The notes under the pieces are model-generated. The model was not told where the DNA came from. It ran no database searches and saw nothing but the letters and a program-made list of their open reading frames with translations. A DNA stretch of 19,116 bases from an archaeon (GTDB lineage: Archaea; Thermoproteota; Nitrososphaeria; Nitrososphaerales; UBA183), in the NCBI GenBank assembly GCA_021786335.1, contig JAJYNM010000022.1, positions 1-19,116 on the forward strand, read 5' to 3'. A program made the translations under genes and the position numbers. Positions 1 to 6,277 of the stretch are shown here, piece after piece (positions within the stretch are counted from its first letter, which is position 1; every line of letters starts with the position of its first letter).

Positions 1-84
1 CTCCTATGGTCAAGCGGAACCTTTGAGATCGTGCAGGGAGCTGATATCGCCAGAAGGATTTGACCCCACATATGGGTTCAAAGG

Positions 85-125
85 GGCCCTGGGTGGGATG
101 TGAGTCCAGATATATGGGCTCAAGT
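85..125. repeat. 41-bp imperfect direct repeat, left copy
   Basis: This segment starts GGCCCTGGGTGGGATG and matches 5974-6014 with about seven mismatches over 41 bases, in the same orientation. The centre is an imperfect palindrome (CCAGATATATGG here, a perfect CCACATATGTGG in the right copy), followed by a GGG(C/T)TCAA string that resembles a tRNA T-loop. A related shorter motif (CCACATATGGGTTCAAA) sits just upstream at about 66-82. The two copies bracket the DUF84 gene pair, so they could be old recombination or attachment ends. No gene is convincing between position 1 and the zinc-ribbon gene at 430. Confidence 0.55.
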
Positions 126-397
126 ACGACAGATGAGGCAGGCCAGCCAGACTCGAACTAGGGCTGCTTTCAAGCCGAACCACGTTATCGCTCGAAGGAA
201 CGCAGAGCCTCCCCACGATAGGGCAATCCCCTGTCGTCCACCTCCGTCACGGGAACTTGATGCCGAGAATCTAGCCCTTCGGGGCATGCGTCGGCTGATG
301 ATGTCCGTCTCCTCGTCAGGCAGGACCCTTCGGTAAACCCTGCGGGCTCGTGACCAACCATAATTCGCGTGAATCCGGAGCCAACTTGACCAGCCAT

Positions 398-405
398 GTT
401 ATAGT
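398..405 (+). promoter_or_regulatory. TATA-like box for the zinc-ribbon gene at 430
   Basis: A GTTATAGT string lies about 29 nt upstream of the TTG at 430. This is the leaderless spacing seen for several better promoters in this window. The box is weaker than most of the others. Confidence 0.35.
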
Positions 406-429
406 GGGGGGACGAGCTTGTCCGTCCTC

Positions 430-798
430 TTGTCCGAGCCGATGGGGTTCTGCATCTTCTGTGGAGAACAACTATTGGAAGGAGAGAAGGCGCTCCACCG
501 ATGCTATGTCTTGAGCGACGTGAAGCGCACGATGAGCGACGCCGAAGGGAGGCCTGATTGCCCTTGGTGCGGGTCAGATAACGTGGCCTCGATTCTCTAT
601 GGGGCGCCTTCGCTTGCGATGTGGCAGTACATGGTCGATGAGAAGGCTGTCTGGGGAGGGTGCCTGGTGGACGGCCGCGAGCCGCGTTGGTGCTGCCTGG
701 ACTGCAGCAGGAGATGGGGACGCCCGCTCAGGGAGGAGCCCTTGTACTGTTCGTTCTGCGGCCGCCTCAGCAGGGGCTCCTGGTGCCTGTCCTGCTAA
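430..798 (+). CDS. Small multi-zinc-ribbon protein (122 aa)
   Basis: Not recognised as a named protein. Cysteines fall in CxxC knuckles at residues 8/11, 44/47, 89/92, 107/110 and 119/122, so two or three zinc ribbons are likely. The central part, CPWCGS, then an ILYGxPS stretch, GGC and a W-C-C-L-D-C end, looks like a small archaeal/actinobacterial zinc-ribbon family of unknown function. The gene at 8743-9015 (minus) has a similar CPRCGS ... PNWECLDC layout, so the two may be distant paralogues. The start is taken at TTG 430 (MSEPMGFCIFCG) from the TATA spacing; TTG 418 or ATG 442 are alternatives. Zinc binding is inferred from the cysteine pattern. The role could be DNA, RNA or protein binding. 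Confidence 0.65.
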   Translation: MSEPMGFCIFCGEQLLEGEKALHRCYVLSDVKRTMSDAEGRPDCPWCGSDNVASILYGAPSLAMWQYMVDEKAVWGGCLVDGREPRWCCLDCSRRWGRPLREEPLYCSFCGRLSRGSWCLSC

Positions 799-1286
799 GA
801 ACGCGCTGACCAGGAAGCCGAGAGGATACTGGCTCTGGCTTCCAGATCTGCGGAGGGGAGGGCGGGTCGAAGAAGGGCGATGACCCTCCTGATGACGCTC
901 CTGATCCTCGGCGGCGTCCGGGACCCACGCCTGTAGGGGACCACGTGCGATCTCCGAGGGGTGACGGTCCAACCGAAGCCCGGAGACGCGGCTCATATGC
1001 CCGATCTGCATCGGGCGCTCACTCCGAGACGTTCGGCGTTCTTTACGCCGGGTCGATGCCCTTTTGGCGTGACCAGGGATTCGAAGGCGAAAGCGTCAGC
1101 TAGCGACATGGTGCGACCGCTCTGCCGAGACAGGAACTTCGGACTCGTCTCTCCATTCCCGACTGCACCACGGAACCAAGTCTACTGTCCGGGACAAGCG
1201 GGGTTCCTCTTCCATCGCTGGAGGAATCTGGTCCCAAAGGGGCAAAAACACCCCCAGTCTCCAACGTCGCGGAGAGCCACTAACCT
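799..1286. other. Region with no convincing gene
   Basis: Open frames exist here on both strands, but none has a recognisable motif, a promoter or natural amino-acid composition. The only local structure noted is a small hairpin at 1034-1050 (CGGCGT, loop TCTTT, ACGCCG), which is not followed by a T tract and so is not called a terminator. Confidence 0.4.
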
Positions 1287-1553
1287 TTGAGGACTCTTGT
1301 TGTAAGCGACATCCACTACGAACTGGAGCCTCACCACGGAGTCGACGAGCCCCACGTGTTTGAACGGCTGATGAAGAAGGTCAGGTGGGCCGAGCTGAAG
1401 GAGAGGGCAGCCATCCAGAATCTCCGGCGCCGCTATCACAACGGCCACGACCCCAGCGCCGACAACGAAGCTTTGCTCAGTCTGTCATGCTCCGCCAAAT
1501 CTGGTCCGCTGAGGCCCCAGAGACGATTAATCACACTTTCGAGTCCGCGGTGA
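1287..1553 (+). pseudogene. Metallophosphoesterase N-terminal remnant
   Basis: From TTG 1287 the frame begins MRTLVVSDIHYELEPHHG, which matches the first motif (D-x-H in an SDIH context) of calcineurin-like metallophosphoesterases. The next motifs expected in the family (GDxxD, GNH(D/E), the two downstream His motifs) are absent. The frame changes character after about residue 60 and stops at 88 residues, whereas the family is normally over 150 aa. I therefore read it as a broken 5' end of such a gene joined to unrelated sequence. No TATA box with the window's usual spacing is visible. A separate metallophosphoesterase-like fragment lies at 8482-8766, but nothing shows that the two came from one gene. 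Confidence 0.4.
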
Positions 1554-1581
1554 TAGCAGGGGCACGCCCTGCCGAACGAGG

Positions 1582-1788
1582 CTAGCGTATTCCGAGCTCC
1601 AACGGGGTTCTCGCCCCGACGACGCCGTTCCTCCTTGAAATGCACTTGGTGCAGAGGCTCCACTGGACCTCGACTTCTGGAGTCAGCCCCTTCTCCGTTC
1701 CCATCACCAGCTTGCAGTCAATACACTTGACCAGCACGGTCTTCTTCCCCACGAGGATGTCGTGCTCTTTCTCGTCATGTTTCTCCAT
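1582..1788 (-). CDS. Small rubredoxin-like zinc protein (68 aa)
   Basis: A hypothetical protein with two CxxC knuckles, C22/C25 (KCIDCK) and C46/C49 (LCTKCI), spaced like a zinc ribbon or rubredoxin knuckle. The N-terminus is charged (MEKHDEKEHD). The start ATG at 1788 is supported by a TATA-like box (ATTAAA on the minus strand, around 1810-1816) about 25 nt upstream, so the transcript is probably leaderless. It is divergent from the winged-helix-DUF84 gene and their promoters are about 40 bp apart, so joint control is possible. The last ten or so residues look less natural than the zinc core, and the 3' end may have changed. Function unknown. Confidence 0.6.
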   Translation of the reverse strand: MEKHDEKEHDILVGKKTVLVKCIDCKLVMGTEKGLTPEVEVQWSLCTKCISRRNGVVGARTPLELGIR

Positions 1789-1808
1789 GCCCTGGATTTG
1801 CTGGGCTT

Positions 1809-1860
1809 GGTTTAATGTGCTCGCGTAGGTTTGCTTACTAACCTACTAGTTAGCCTTAAG
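1809..1860. promoter_or_regulatory. Divergent promoter region between the zinc protein and winged-helix-DUF84 genes
   Basis: The + strand reads GGTTTAATG at about 1809-1817, which is ATTAAA on the minus strand and lies 23-28 nt from the ATG at 1788. At 1855-1860 the + strand reads CTTAAG, 25-30 nt from the ATG at 1885. Both spacings fit leaderless archaeal promoters. Short repeated TTACTAACCTACTAGTTAG text between them could hold an operator. Confidence 0.5.
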
Positions 1861-1884
1861 TGCGGCCTACGACCTACAAAGGTC

Positions 1885-3075
1885 ATGACAGTAGGGCATG
1901 ACATCCTTCGGAGGCTCCGGACCGCGGAGGAGGGCCTGCCCTTCTCCGTCATAGGGAGGCAGGTGAGCCGTCCTGATAAGACAGTCAACGAGGCACTCGG
2001 CCGGTTGCTCGCCGACGGCCTGGTCGAGCACCGCTCCAGGGGAGCGCCATGGAAGATCACCCCCAAAGGGAGGTCAGCGCTCCTCAGCCCGGAGTCGGTC
2101 GCCCAGGTGGCGGTCGAAAGCCCGCTGGTCATGCTTTCTCTCTTGAGTCTCCCCCGGGGTCCTTTCGAAGGAAGGATCCGGTTGTTGCGCATGAGCCTCG
2201 TAGCCCAGCGCAATCTGGGGGTGGCGACCACCATGGAAGAACTCGAGAAGATGCTCGACGGCCTCATCGGTTCCGGCCTCGTCGGTCAACGCCGCAACCG
2301 TACCCGGTACGGCTCGACAGTATCCGTCTACGACCTGAACGACGGAGGCAAAGTCGCGCTTCACGACGCCTCGACCAGAAAGACGCTGTCCAAGATGATG
2401 GCAAGCACCGTGCGCGAAGTCTACCAAAAGTATGGCGCGATGAGCATCCCCGACTTCGAGCTGAGCATCAGGAAAGAGTTCCCCAATGACATCGAAATGA
2501 AGATAGAGGGCGAAGCCTCGCTGCCGGAGCCCCACAAGGTCGCGATCGGAACGACGAACCCGGCCAAGGTCCTCGCCGTCACGGAGGTGCTGAGGCACGA
2601 ACTGAAGTGGAAGAGCGCGGAGATAGTGCCGTGCGAGCTAGAGCACAGCCCGGGGCAGCCGACAGGGGACCCGGATGCGATCGGCGAGGCGCTCAAGTAC
2701 GCCAGGCAGGCGTGCGCAACGACCGGGGCGGAGTATGGGGTCGGGGTCCAGGGCGCGGTCAGAGTGGTTGACGGGCACGGAATGCTCGTGGGCGGCTGGG
2801 TGGTCGTGGTCCACGGCGACGAAGTGGGCATCGGCACCAGCGGCTGGGTGTCCGTCCCGAGGAGATGGCAAGCGGAGATCGCGGCAGGCAGGGAGCTCGG
2901 CGACATCGTGGACGCAGAGGTCAAGAAGGAGTTCGGGGGCGTCGAATACGAATATCGGGACTCGATAGGCGCGAACGGCTTCTTGACAAGGAACCTCTAC
3001 CACAGGGTCGAAGAGTTCAAGGACGCGACGAGGTGCGCGCTGGCCGCTTTTGTTTCGCGGGACGAGTTCAGGTAG
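1885..3075 (+). CDS. Winged-helix protein fused to a DUF84 (YjjX/PRRC1-like) domain (396 aa)
   Basis: Residues 5-66 form a winged-helix/MarR-like unit (ILRRLRTAEEG..., GRLLADGLVEHRS, ITPKG). Residues 67-215 contain a second helical part (EELEKMLDGLIGSGLV) that may be another winged helix. Residues 217-392 match DUF84 inosine/xanthosine triphosphatases: GTTNPAKVLAV near the start, PGQPTGDPDAIGEA, a GIGTSGWVSVP strand, RELGDIVD, and IGANGFLTRNLYHRVEEF at the end. Known DUF84 enzymes are stand-alone proteins of about 170 aa, so the N-terminal fusion is unusual. The glutamate normally seen in the G-(I/V/L)-E-(G/A) strand is Gln289 here, which hints at a binding rather than catalytic role. The start is ATG 1885 by TATA spacing; an upstream TTG at 1831 is in frame. 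It converges on a gene carrying a related DUF84 domain. I infer a nucleotide-responsive regulator. Confidence 0.7.
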   Translation: MTVGHDILRRLRTAEEGLPFSVIGRQVSRPDKTVNEALGRLLADGLVEHRSRGAPWKITPKGRSALLSPESVAQVAVESPLVMLSLLSLPRGPFEGRIRLLRMSLVAQRNLGVATTMEELEKMLDGLIGSGLVGQRRNRTRYGSTVSVYDLNDGGKVALHDASTRKTLSKMMASTVREVYQKYGAMSIPDFELSIRKEFPNDIEMKIEGEASLPEPHKVAIGTTNPAKVLAVTEVLRHELKWKSAEIVPCELEHSPGQPTGDPDAIGEALKYARQACATTGAEYGVGVQGAVRVVDGHGMLVGGWVVVVHGDEVGIGTSGWVSVPRRWQAEIAAGRELGDIVDAEVKKEFGGVEYEYRDSIGANGFLTRNLYHRVEEFKDATRCALAAFVSRDEFR

Positions 3076-3084
3076 ACCGCGAGC

Positions 3085-3116
3085 CCGAACTCAGCCAAGT
3101 TCGGCAGATTTCTCTC
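3085..3116. terminator. Possible hairpin terminator between the convergent DUF84 genes
   Basis: CCGAACT (3085-3091) and AGTTCGG (3098-3104) form a 7-bp stem with a 6-nt loop, followed on the + strand by a pyrimidine-rich ATTTCTCTCC. An outer pair, GAGCCCG (3081-3087) and CGGGCTC (from 3116), is also complementary. It lies just after the stop at 3075. Archaeal termination relies mainly on T tracts, so this is a weak call. Confidence 0.3.
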
Positions 3117-3171
3117 CGGGCTCCGGCGGACAGGATGTGAACAACCGAATCCTGGTTCGTGGGCTGCATTC

Positions 3172-4773
3172 TCACGACGCGCTCTGTGATGATCGTTCTT
3201 CCATCCGGTCGAATTGAGTGAAGCCACATTTCACACTAAGATAACGCCCCAATGCGCATCTAAATGCGTCCTCGAACTCTTCGACTCTCTGGTACAGGTT
3301 GGCGGTGAACAGGCCGTTTGTGCCAAGCGTTTGTCTGATGATGTCGCGACTTGGTCCGTAATTCACTCCTACGATGCCTGATAAATCCCCCCCTTTCTCC
3401 CAGACTGCTTTTGCAACCTCTCCGGGCAAGTTCACTCTTGCGCTTGAGCCGAAGTATCTTCTCTTCTCAGTGTCCTCACTGTCTATGATTACGCACCACC
3501 CGTAAACGAATGCGCGAGAGTCAGGAGGGCTTTCAGCCTTGTTATAGGTCTCCTTACCAGCCCAAGTTGTGCTTCCCTCGAGGCCCACAGCTAGGCAACA
3601 CCCTCCATTCTGTGTCTGTTTGAGAGCCTCGTTTGCCCGCTTCTCCGCATTTTCCATTCCTGTCTTTTCGTCAAGCGAGTCTCCGATTCCTGCCACTTCG
3701 TGACTCAGCGACGCTATCCGGGGCAAGTCGGGTATCCGGGGTAAGTCGGGTATCCGGGGTTCCTCCGGTCGCCAGTCGTCCCAACGGCGAAAATCATACC
3801 ACAGCGACCGGACCACTTCCTCGACAGCGCTGATCTTGGCGCTGTTCGTGGTACCCACGACGATTTTTTTGATTTCATCCCGGACTTCGTGCTTGAATTT
3901 TGGATACGGATAGGACTCTAACAGCCGCGAGTAGACCATTCCCGCTAACCCACGTGTGTCTGGTTTGGTACCGACTCCCCCGGCCTTACTCGTTGATCCG
4001 GCGTTACTAGATGACTTGACTCCATCCGGAAGCGAGTTAAGTAGCCTGTCGCAAATCCCTTTCATGACCTCCGGAGGATCAGTAAATGAGGCATTCTTGA
4101 GTTCTTGGACAACGTCCTCCTCAAGCATCGGGAGTCTCTCATCTGTCTTGCCGAAATTGAATTTGCCTAGCATCCTCTGACTCCACCAATACAGCATCAT
4201 GCCCGCAATCATCATCTTCTGATCCTCGGGAAGCTCCTTTCCGTTGAATTCCATCACTCTCTTGACAAGGTAACTCCCAGCGGCCCATCCCAATTCGCCC
4301 AGGTCCGCATTTTCCCTTAACTTTGGATTCTTCACGACGACACACAAAAGGTCAGAAAGAAAATTTCTAGCTGCCCGAAAGTAAACCGGAACCTTCTCTC
4401 GATCTCCTTCTTCTTCCCCATGTATGAAAGCGTTTCTCGCGGCAAAGAGGTCTTTCAGTCCATTCCATTCGCTTTTACGTGTGTCAAAGTGGTTATTCCA
4501 AAATCCCGATAAAGAGTTGTCACTCCGTGGCCCACGTACGTAGTCCCGGATTTTTTTCTTAAGGTCTCCGAAGCCTCTCTGTTTGTCTTTTTGGTCCTCA
4601 ATCTCAATCTCATAAAACGCGCAGATGGCGCGGAGCGCCGTTTCGACCGAGACCGCCAGCAGGACAGTTGATTCTGCAGGCTTTTCCGGCTGGAATCGGC
4701 CAGACGCACGTTCGAATAGCTCCAAAGAGTCTGATAACGCCTTGATGCCTTCATCTTGTGACAACAACTTCAA
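3172..4773 (-). CDS. HEPN-like domain fused to a DUF84 (YjjX/PRRC1-like) domain (about 533 aa)
   Basis: Numbering is from the longest frame (TTG 4821, 549 aa). Residues about 48-165 look like an all-helical HEPN domain: an early ETALRAICAFYE helix, an LKDLFAARNAFIHGE helix carrying Arg129 and His134 (the Rx4H motif of HEPN ribonucleases), and a final AARNFLSDLL helix. Residues 166-310 are helical and unrecognised, with a Ser/Gly-rich linker near 268-285. Residues 318-530 are DUF84: VVGTTNSAKISAV, AVGLEGS (family Glu415 retained), and GTNGLFTANLYQRVEEF at the end. The latter two are clearly related to the neighbouring winged-helix-DUF84 protein. A PRIPDL repeat lies within the domain. A strong TATA box at 4810-4817 overlaps the longest frame, so the start is placed at TTG 4773 and the 5' end is uncertain. 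The gene is visibly more A/T-rich than its neighbours, which suggests transfer. I infer a toxin-like RNase controlled by, or coupled to, a nucleotide-binding domain. Confidence 0.65.
   Translation of the reverse strand: MKLLSQDEGIKALSDSLELFERASGRFQPEKPAESTVLLAVSVETALRAICAFYEIEIEDQKDKQRGFGDLKKKIRDYVRGPRSDNSLSGFWNNHFDTRKSEWNGLKDLFAARNAFIHGEEEGDREKVPVYFRAARNFLSDLLCVVVKNPKLRENADLGELGWAAGSYLVKRVMEFNGKELPEDQKMMIAGMMLYWWSQRMLGKFNFGKTDERLPMLEEDVVQELKNASFTDPPEVMKGICDRLLNSLPDGVKSSSNAGSTSKAGGVGTKPDTRGLAGMVYSRLLESYPYPKFKHEVRDEIKKIVVGTTNSAKISAVEEVVRSLWYDFRRWDDWRPEEPRIPDLPRIPDLPRIASLSHEVAGIGDSLDEKTGMENAEKRANEALKQTQNGGCCLAVGLEGSTTWAGKETYNKAESPPDSRAFVYGWCVIIDSEDTEKRRYFGSSARVNLPGEVAKAVWEKGGDLSGIVGVNYGPSRDIIRQTLGTNGLFTANLYQRVEEFEDAFRCALGRYLSVKCGFTQFDRMEERSSQSAS
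3716..3763 (-). repeat. 18-bp tandem repeat inside the HEPN-DUF84 gene
   Basis: Two 18-bp units differing at one base (3716-3733 and 3734-3751), plus a partial third from 3752, encode a repeated P-R-I-P-D-L motif at residues 355-369. They sit in the DUF84 domain between its first helix and the DSLDEKTGMENAEKR helix, probably in a surface loop. The in-frame unit length allows expansion or contraction without frameshift. Confidence 0.8.
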
Positions 4774-4809
4774 ACTAGGGCGCCGAAAGCCGTAGCGTCG
4801 CACTCGACG

Positions 4810-4817
4810 ATATAAAA
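4810..4817 (-). promoter_or_regulatory. Strong TATA box for the HEPN-DUF84 gene
   Basis: On the minus strand this reads TTTTATAT, the best TATA match in the window. Transcription would begin at about 4789, inside the longest open frame. The in-frame TTG codons at 4773 and just after it are therefore better start candidates than TTG 4821. Confidence 0.6.
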
Positions 4818-4851
4818 CCAATCACTCCACGCGGCGTCGAGGCACCCCAAC

Positions 4852-5235
4852 GTGCCCGACCCAAATCCATCAGCGGAGGATGGGTCGAGACCGAGCTTCG
4901 GGACTTGCGTCCCCGTTCACAAACTTACTGCGGTAGCATCCCCTGATGCGGCTCTTCACGTAGGGCTCCAGCAAGGCTGGCGTCAGGCTGGATTGTCAGC
5001 CCATAAACGACCCCCCTGCGACTTCAGACACTGCGAGGCTACCGTGGTCAGGGTGGAGGATGGAGCCGCGGGAAAGGGCAATTCAGAGCGCTTCGAAGAC
5101 ATGAAGGAAGCCTTAGGTAAGGAGCTCCCCCATGCTCTCACTGACGCCTCCATACGTCATTATATCATCACGGCCCAGCGAGCAGGAGGATCCACGACAG
5201 GGCCCATCCAGATGGCAGATGCCGCCTCGACATGA
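4852..5235 (+). CDS. Doubtful hypothetical protein (127 aa)
   Basis: Open frame from GTG 4852, divergent from the HEPN-DUF84 gene. The first 70 residues have an unnatural composition. The last 50 or so (SERFEDMKEALGKELPHAL, then DASIRHYIITAQRAGG) look more protein-like and helical, so part of this may be a real or decayed gene with a later start. No motif is recognised and no promoter with the usual spacing is visible. Confidence 0.25.
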   Translation: MPDPNPSAEDGSRPSFGTCVPVHKLTAVASPDAALHVGLQQGWRQAGLSAHKRPPCDFRHCEATVVRVEDGAAGKGNSERFEDMKEALGKELPHALTDASIRHYIITAQRAGGSTTGPIQMADAAST

Positions 5236-5629
5236 TAGCCCCGACGAGCTGTGATGAAACAGACCCGCAGAGGCTGGGCCCCGAGAGCGAAGGGCTTCAA
5301 TAACTGCTCGTGGTGCATGTAGTGCGCAAAGGCGTCCCCAGAATAGTTTTCCGGTTCGCGCCCTGTCCGAAGATCCCTGAACGGGTACCAGAGGACAAAC
5401 TAGCGCCAGCCGAGCACACCCTCTGAAGGTGGAGCTCCCGATGGCAACCGCCAAACCACCGAAGGAGCGGGATAGAGCCCAGAAAACTCGAGCTTAACCA
5501 TCGATAGAGCTCTGGTTGGTCTTGGACCCTACGACTCTTGACAGTGGGCGAGCGGTCGAACCTCCTGAAGCCATACAAGAGGAAGTCGTCGTGAACGGGG
5601 CGTCGCGCCCATTCATTGTGAACCGAAAC
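5236..5629. other. Decayed or non-coding stretch
   Basis: No full-length gene is visible. Short fragments look once-coding. One is an 18-codon frame beginning MATAKPPKERDRAQKTRA near 5441. Another, ending at the stop around 5602, reads ERSNLLKPYKRKSS. Both are too short to assign. The stretch ends at a tRNA-3'-end-like sequence. Confidence 0.35.
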
Positions 5630-5656
5630 GGGTTCAAATCCGGGCCGACCCCACCA
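5630..5656 (+). other. tRNA 3'-end-like fragment
   Basis: The 27 bases contain a T-loop-like GGGTTCAAATC followed by an acceptor-like segment ending CGACCCCACCA. The upstream half of a T-stem does not pair (ACGGG against CCGGG), and no matching 5' acceptor strand or anticodon arm was found upstream, so it is not an intact tRNA. Such orphan 3' ends are typical of attachment sites left by integrases that use tRNA genes. No integrase gene is in this window. Confidence 0.35.
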
Positions 5657-5695
5657 TTTCTGGCACGATCCGCCCCGAGTCTGGATTCATCGGAA

Positions 5696-5872
5696 TCAGG
5701 CAGTCGACGGACCCTGCGCCTCCGCAGCTCCCCCGGCCGCCTCTTCCCTCGGACAGCAGAAAACCTGCCCGCACTGGGAGCAGAGTACCTCCCCGCCCTT
5801 CCTCAGCGGGTAGAAAGGCTCCCCCGTGACCCTGCAGGCCAGCCTGACCGCCCCTTCTTCCTGGGCTTGCAC
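5696..5872 (-). CDS. Small Cys-rich zinc-ribbon-like protein (58 aa)
   Basis: Too short for usual ORF thresholds. It starts at GTG 5872 as MQAQEEGAVRLACRVTGE, continues with a VLCSQCGQVFCCP knuckle (C31/C34, C39/C40) and ends with an Ala/Gly-rich tail. C13 and the CxxC could bind zinc. A minus-strand TATA-like GTTAAAT at 5894-5900 lies 22-28 nt upstream of the GTG, the spacing of other leaderless genes here, which supports the call. Function unknown. It lies between the tRNA-like fragment and the right copy of the 41-bp direct repeat. Confidence 0.45.
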   Translation of the reverse strand: MQAQEEGAVRLACRVTGEPFYPLRKGGEVLCSQCGQVFCCPREEAAGGAAEAQGPSTA

Positions 5873-5893
5873 GTTGACCCTGGTCTGCGTGGG

Positions 5894-5900
5894 ATTTAAC
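5894..5900 (-). promoter_or_regulatory. TATA-like box for the 58-aa zinc-ribbon gene
   Basis: Minus-strand GTTAAAT, 22-28 nt from the GTG at 5872, consistent with a leaderless transcript. Confidence 0.4.
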
Positions 5901-5973
5901 GGGGGGACAACTTGGTGGCCGCATCAGGCTGCGCGCTCACGCCTGCCGTGGGGCTCTGGACCATGTGTAGAGA

Positions 5974-6014
5974 GGCCCTGGATGGGATGCGAGTCCACAT
6001 ATGTGGGTTCAAAT
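5974..6014. repeat. 41-bp imperfect direct repeat, right copy, with perfect 12-bp palindrome
   Basis: Direct-repeat partner of 85-125. This copy holds the perfect palindrome CCACATATGTGG, immediately followed by GTTCAAAT. The 207 bp between it and the insertion sequence hold no gene that I can support. Confidence 0.55.
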
Positions 6015-6227
6015 GCCATCAGCGAAGGCGCTGGGCGGGAGCTTAGGCCTGAAGCGCACTTCAGAATCCGCGGGTAGAATCCGAGCCAATGTGTGGGACC
6101 CTGTGAAAACTCATCGTGAAATCGCGTGAGTTACAGCAATCATGGAAGTCCAAAGTTTAGTGCTGATTGTGGTTACTGAATACCGATAGGTAGAGATTTC
6201 AAGGCAGTTTGTTTTTCACATGGTCTG

Positions 6228-6248
6228 CAGTCAATCGAAAAGTGAGTC
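6228..6248 (+). repeat. IS left terminal inverted repeat
   Basis: A 21-bp sequence whose exact reverse complement occurs at 7469-7489. Confidence 0.9.
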
Positions 6249-6277
6249 TCATCACCCCCTGTGAGACGCCGTGACGG

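Noticed and set aside
961..1290. 109-codon plus-strand frame
   Set aside because: No motif, no promoter at the usual spacing, and an unnatural composition.
5500..5656. Complete tRNA gene
   Set aside because: A GGGCGAGCGGTCGAA string resembles a D-arm, but the T-stem does not pair and there is no 5' strand complementary to the CGACCCC tail.
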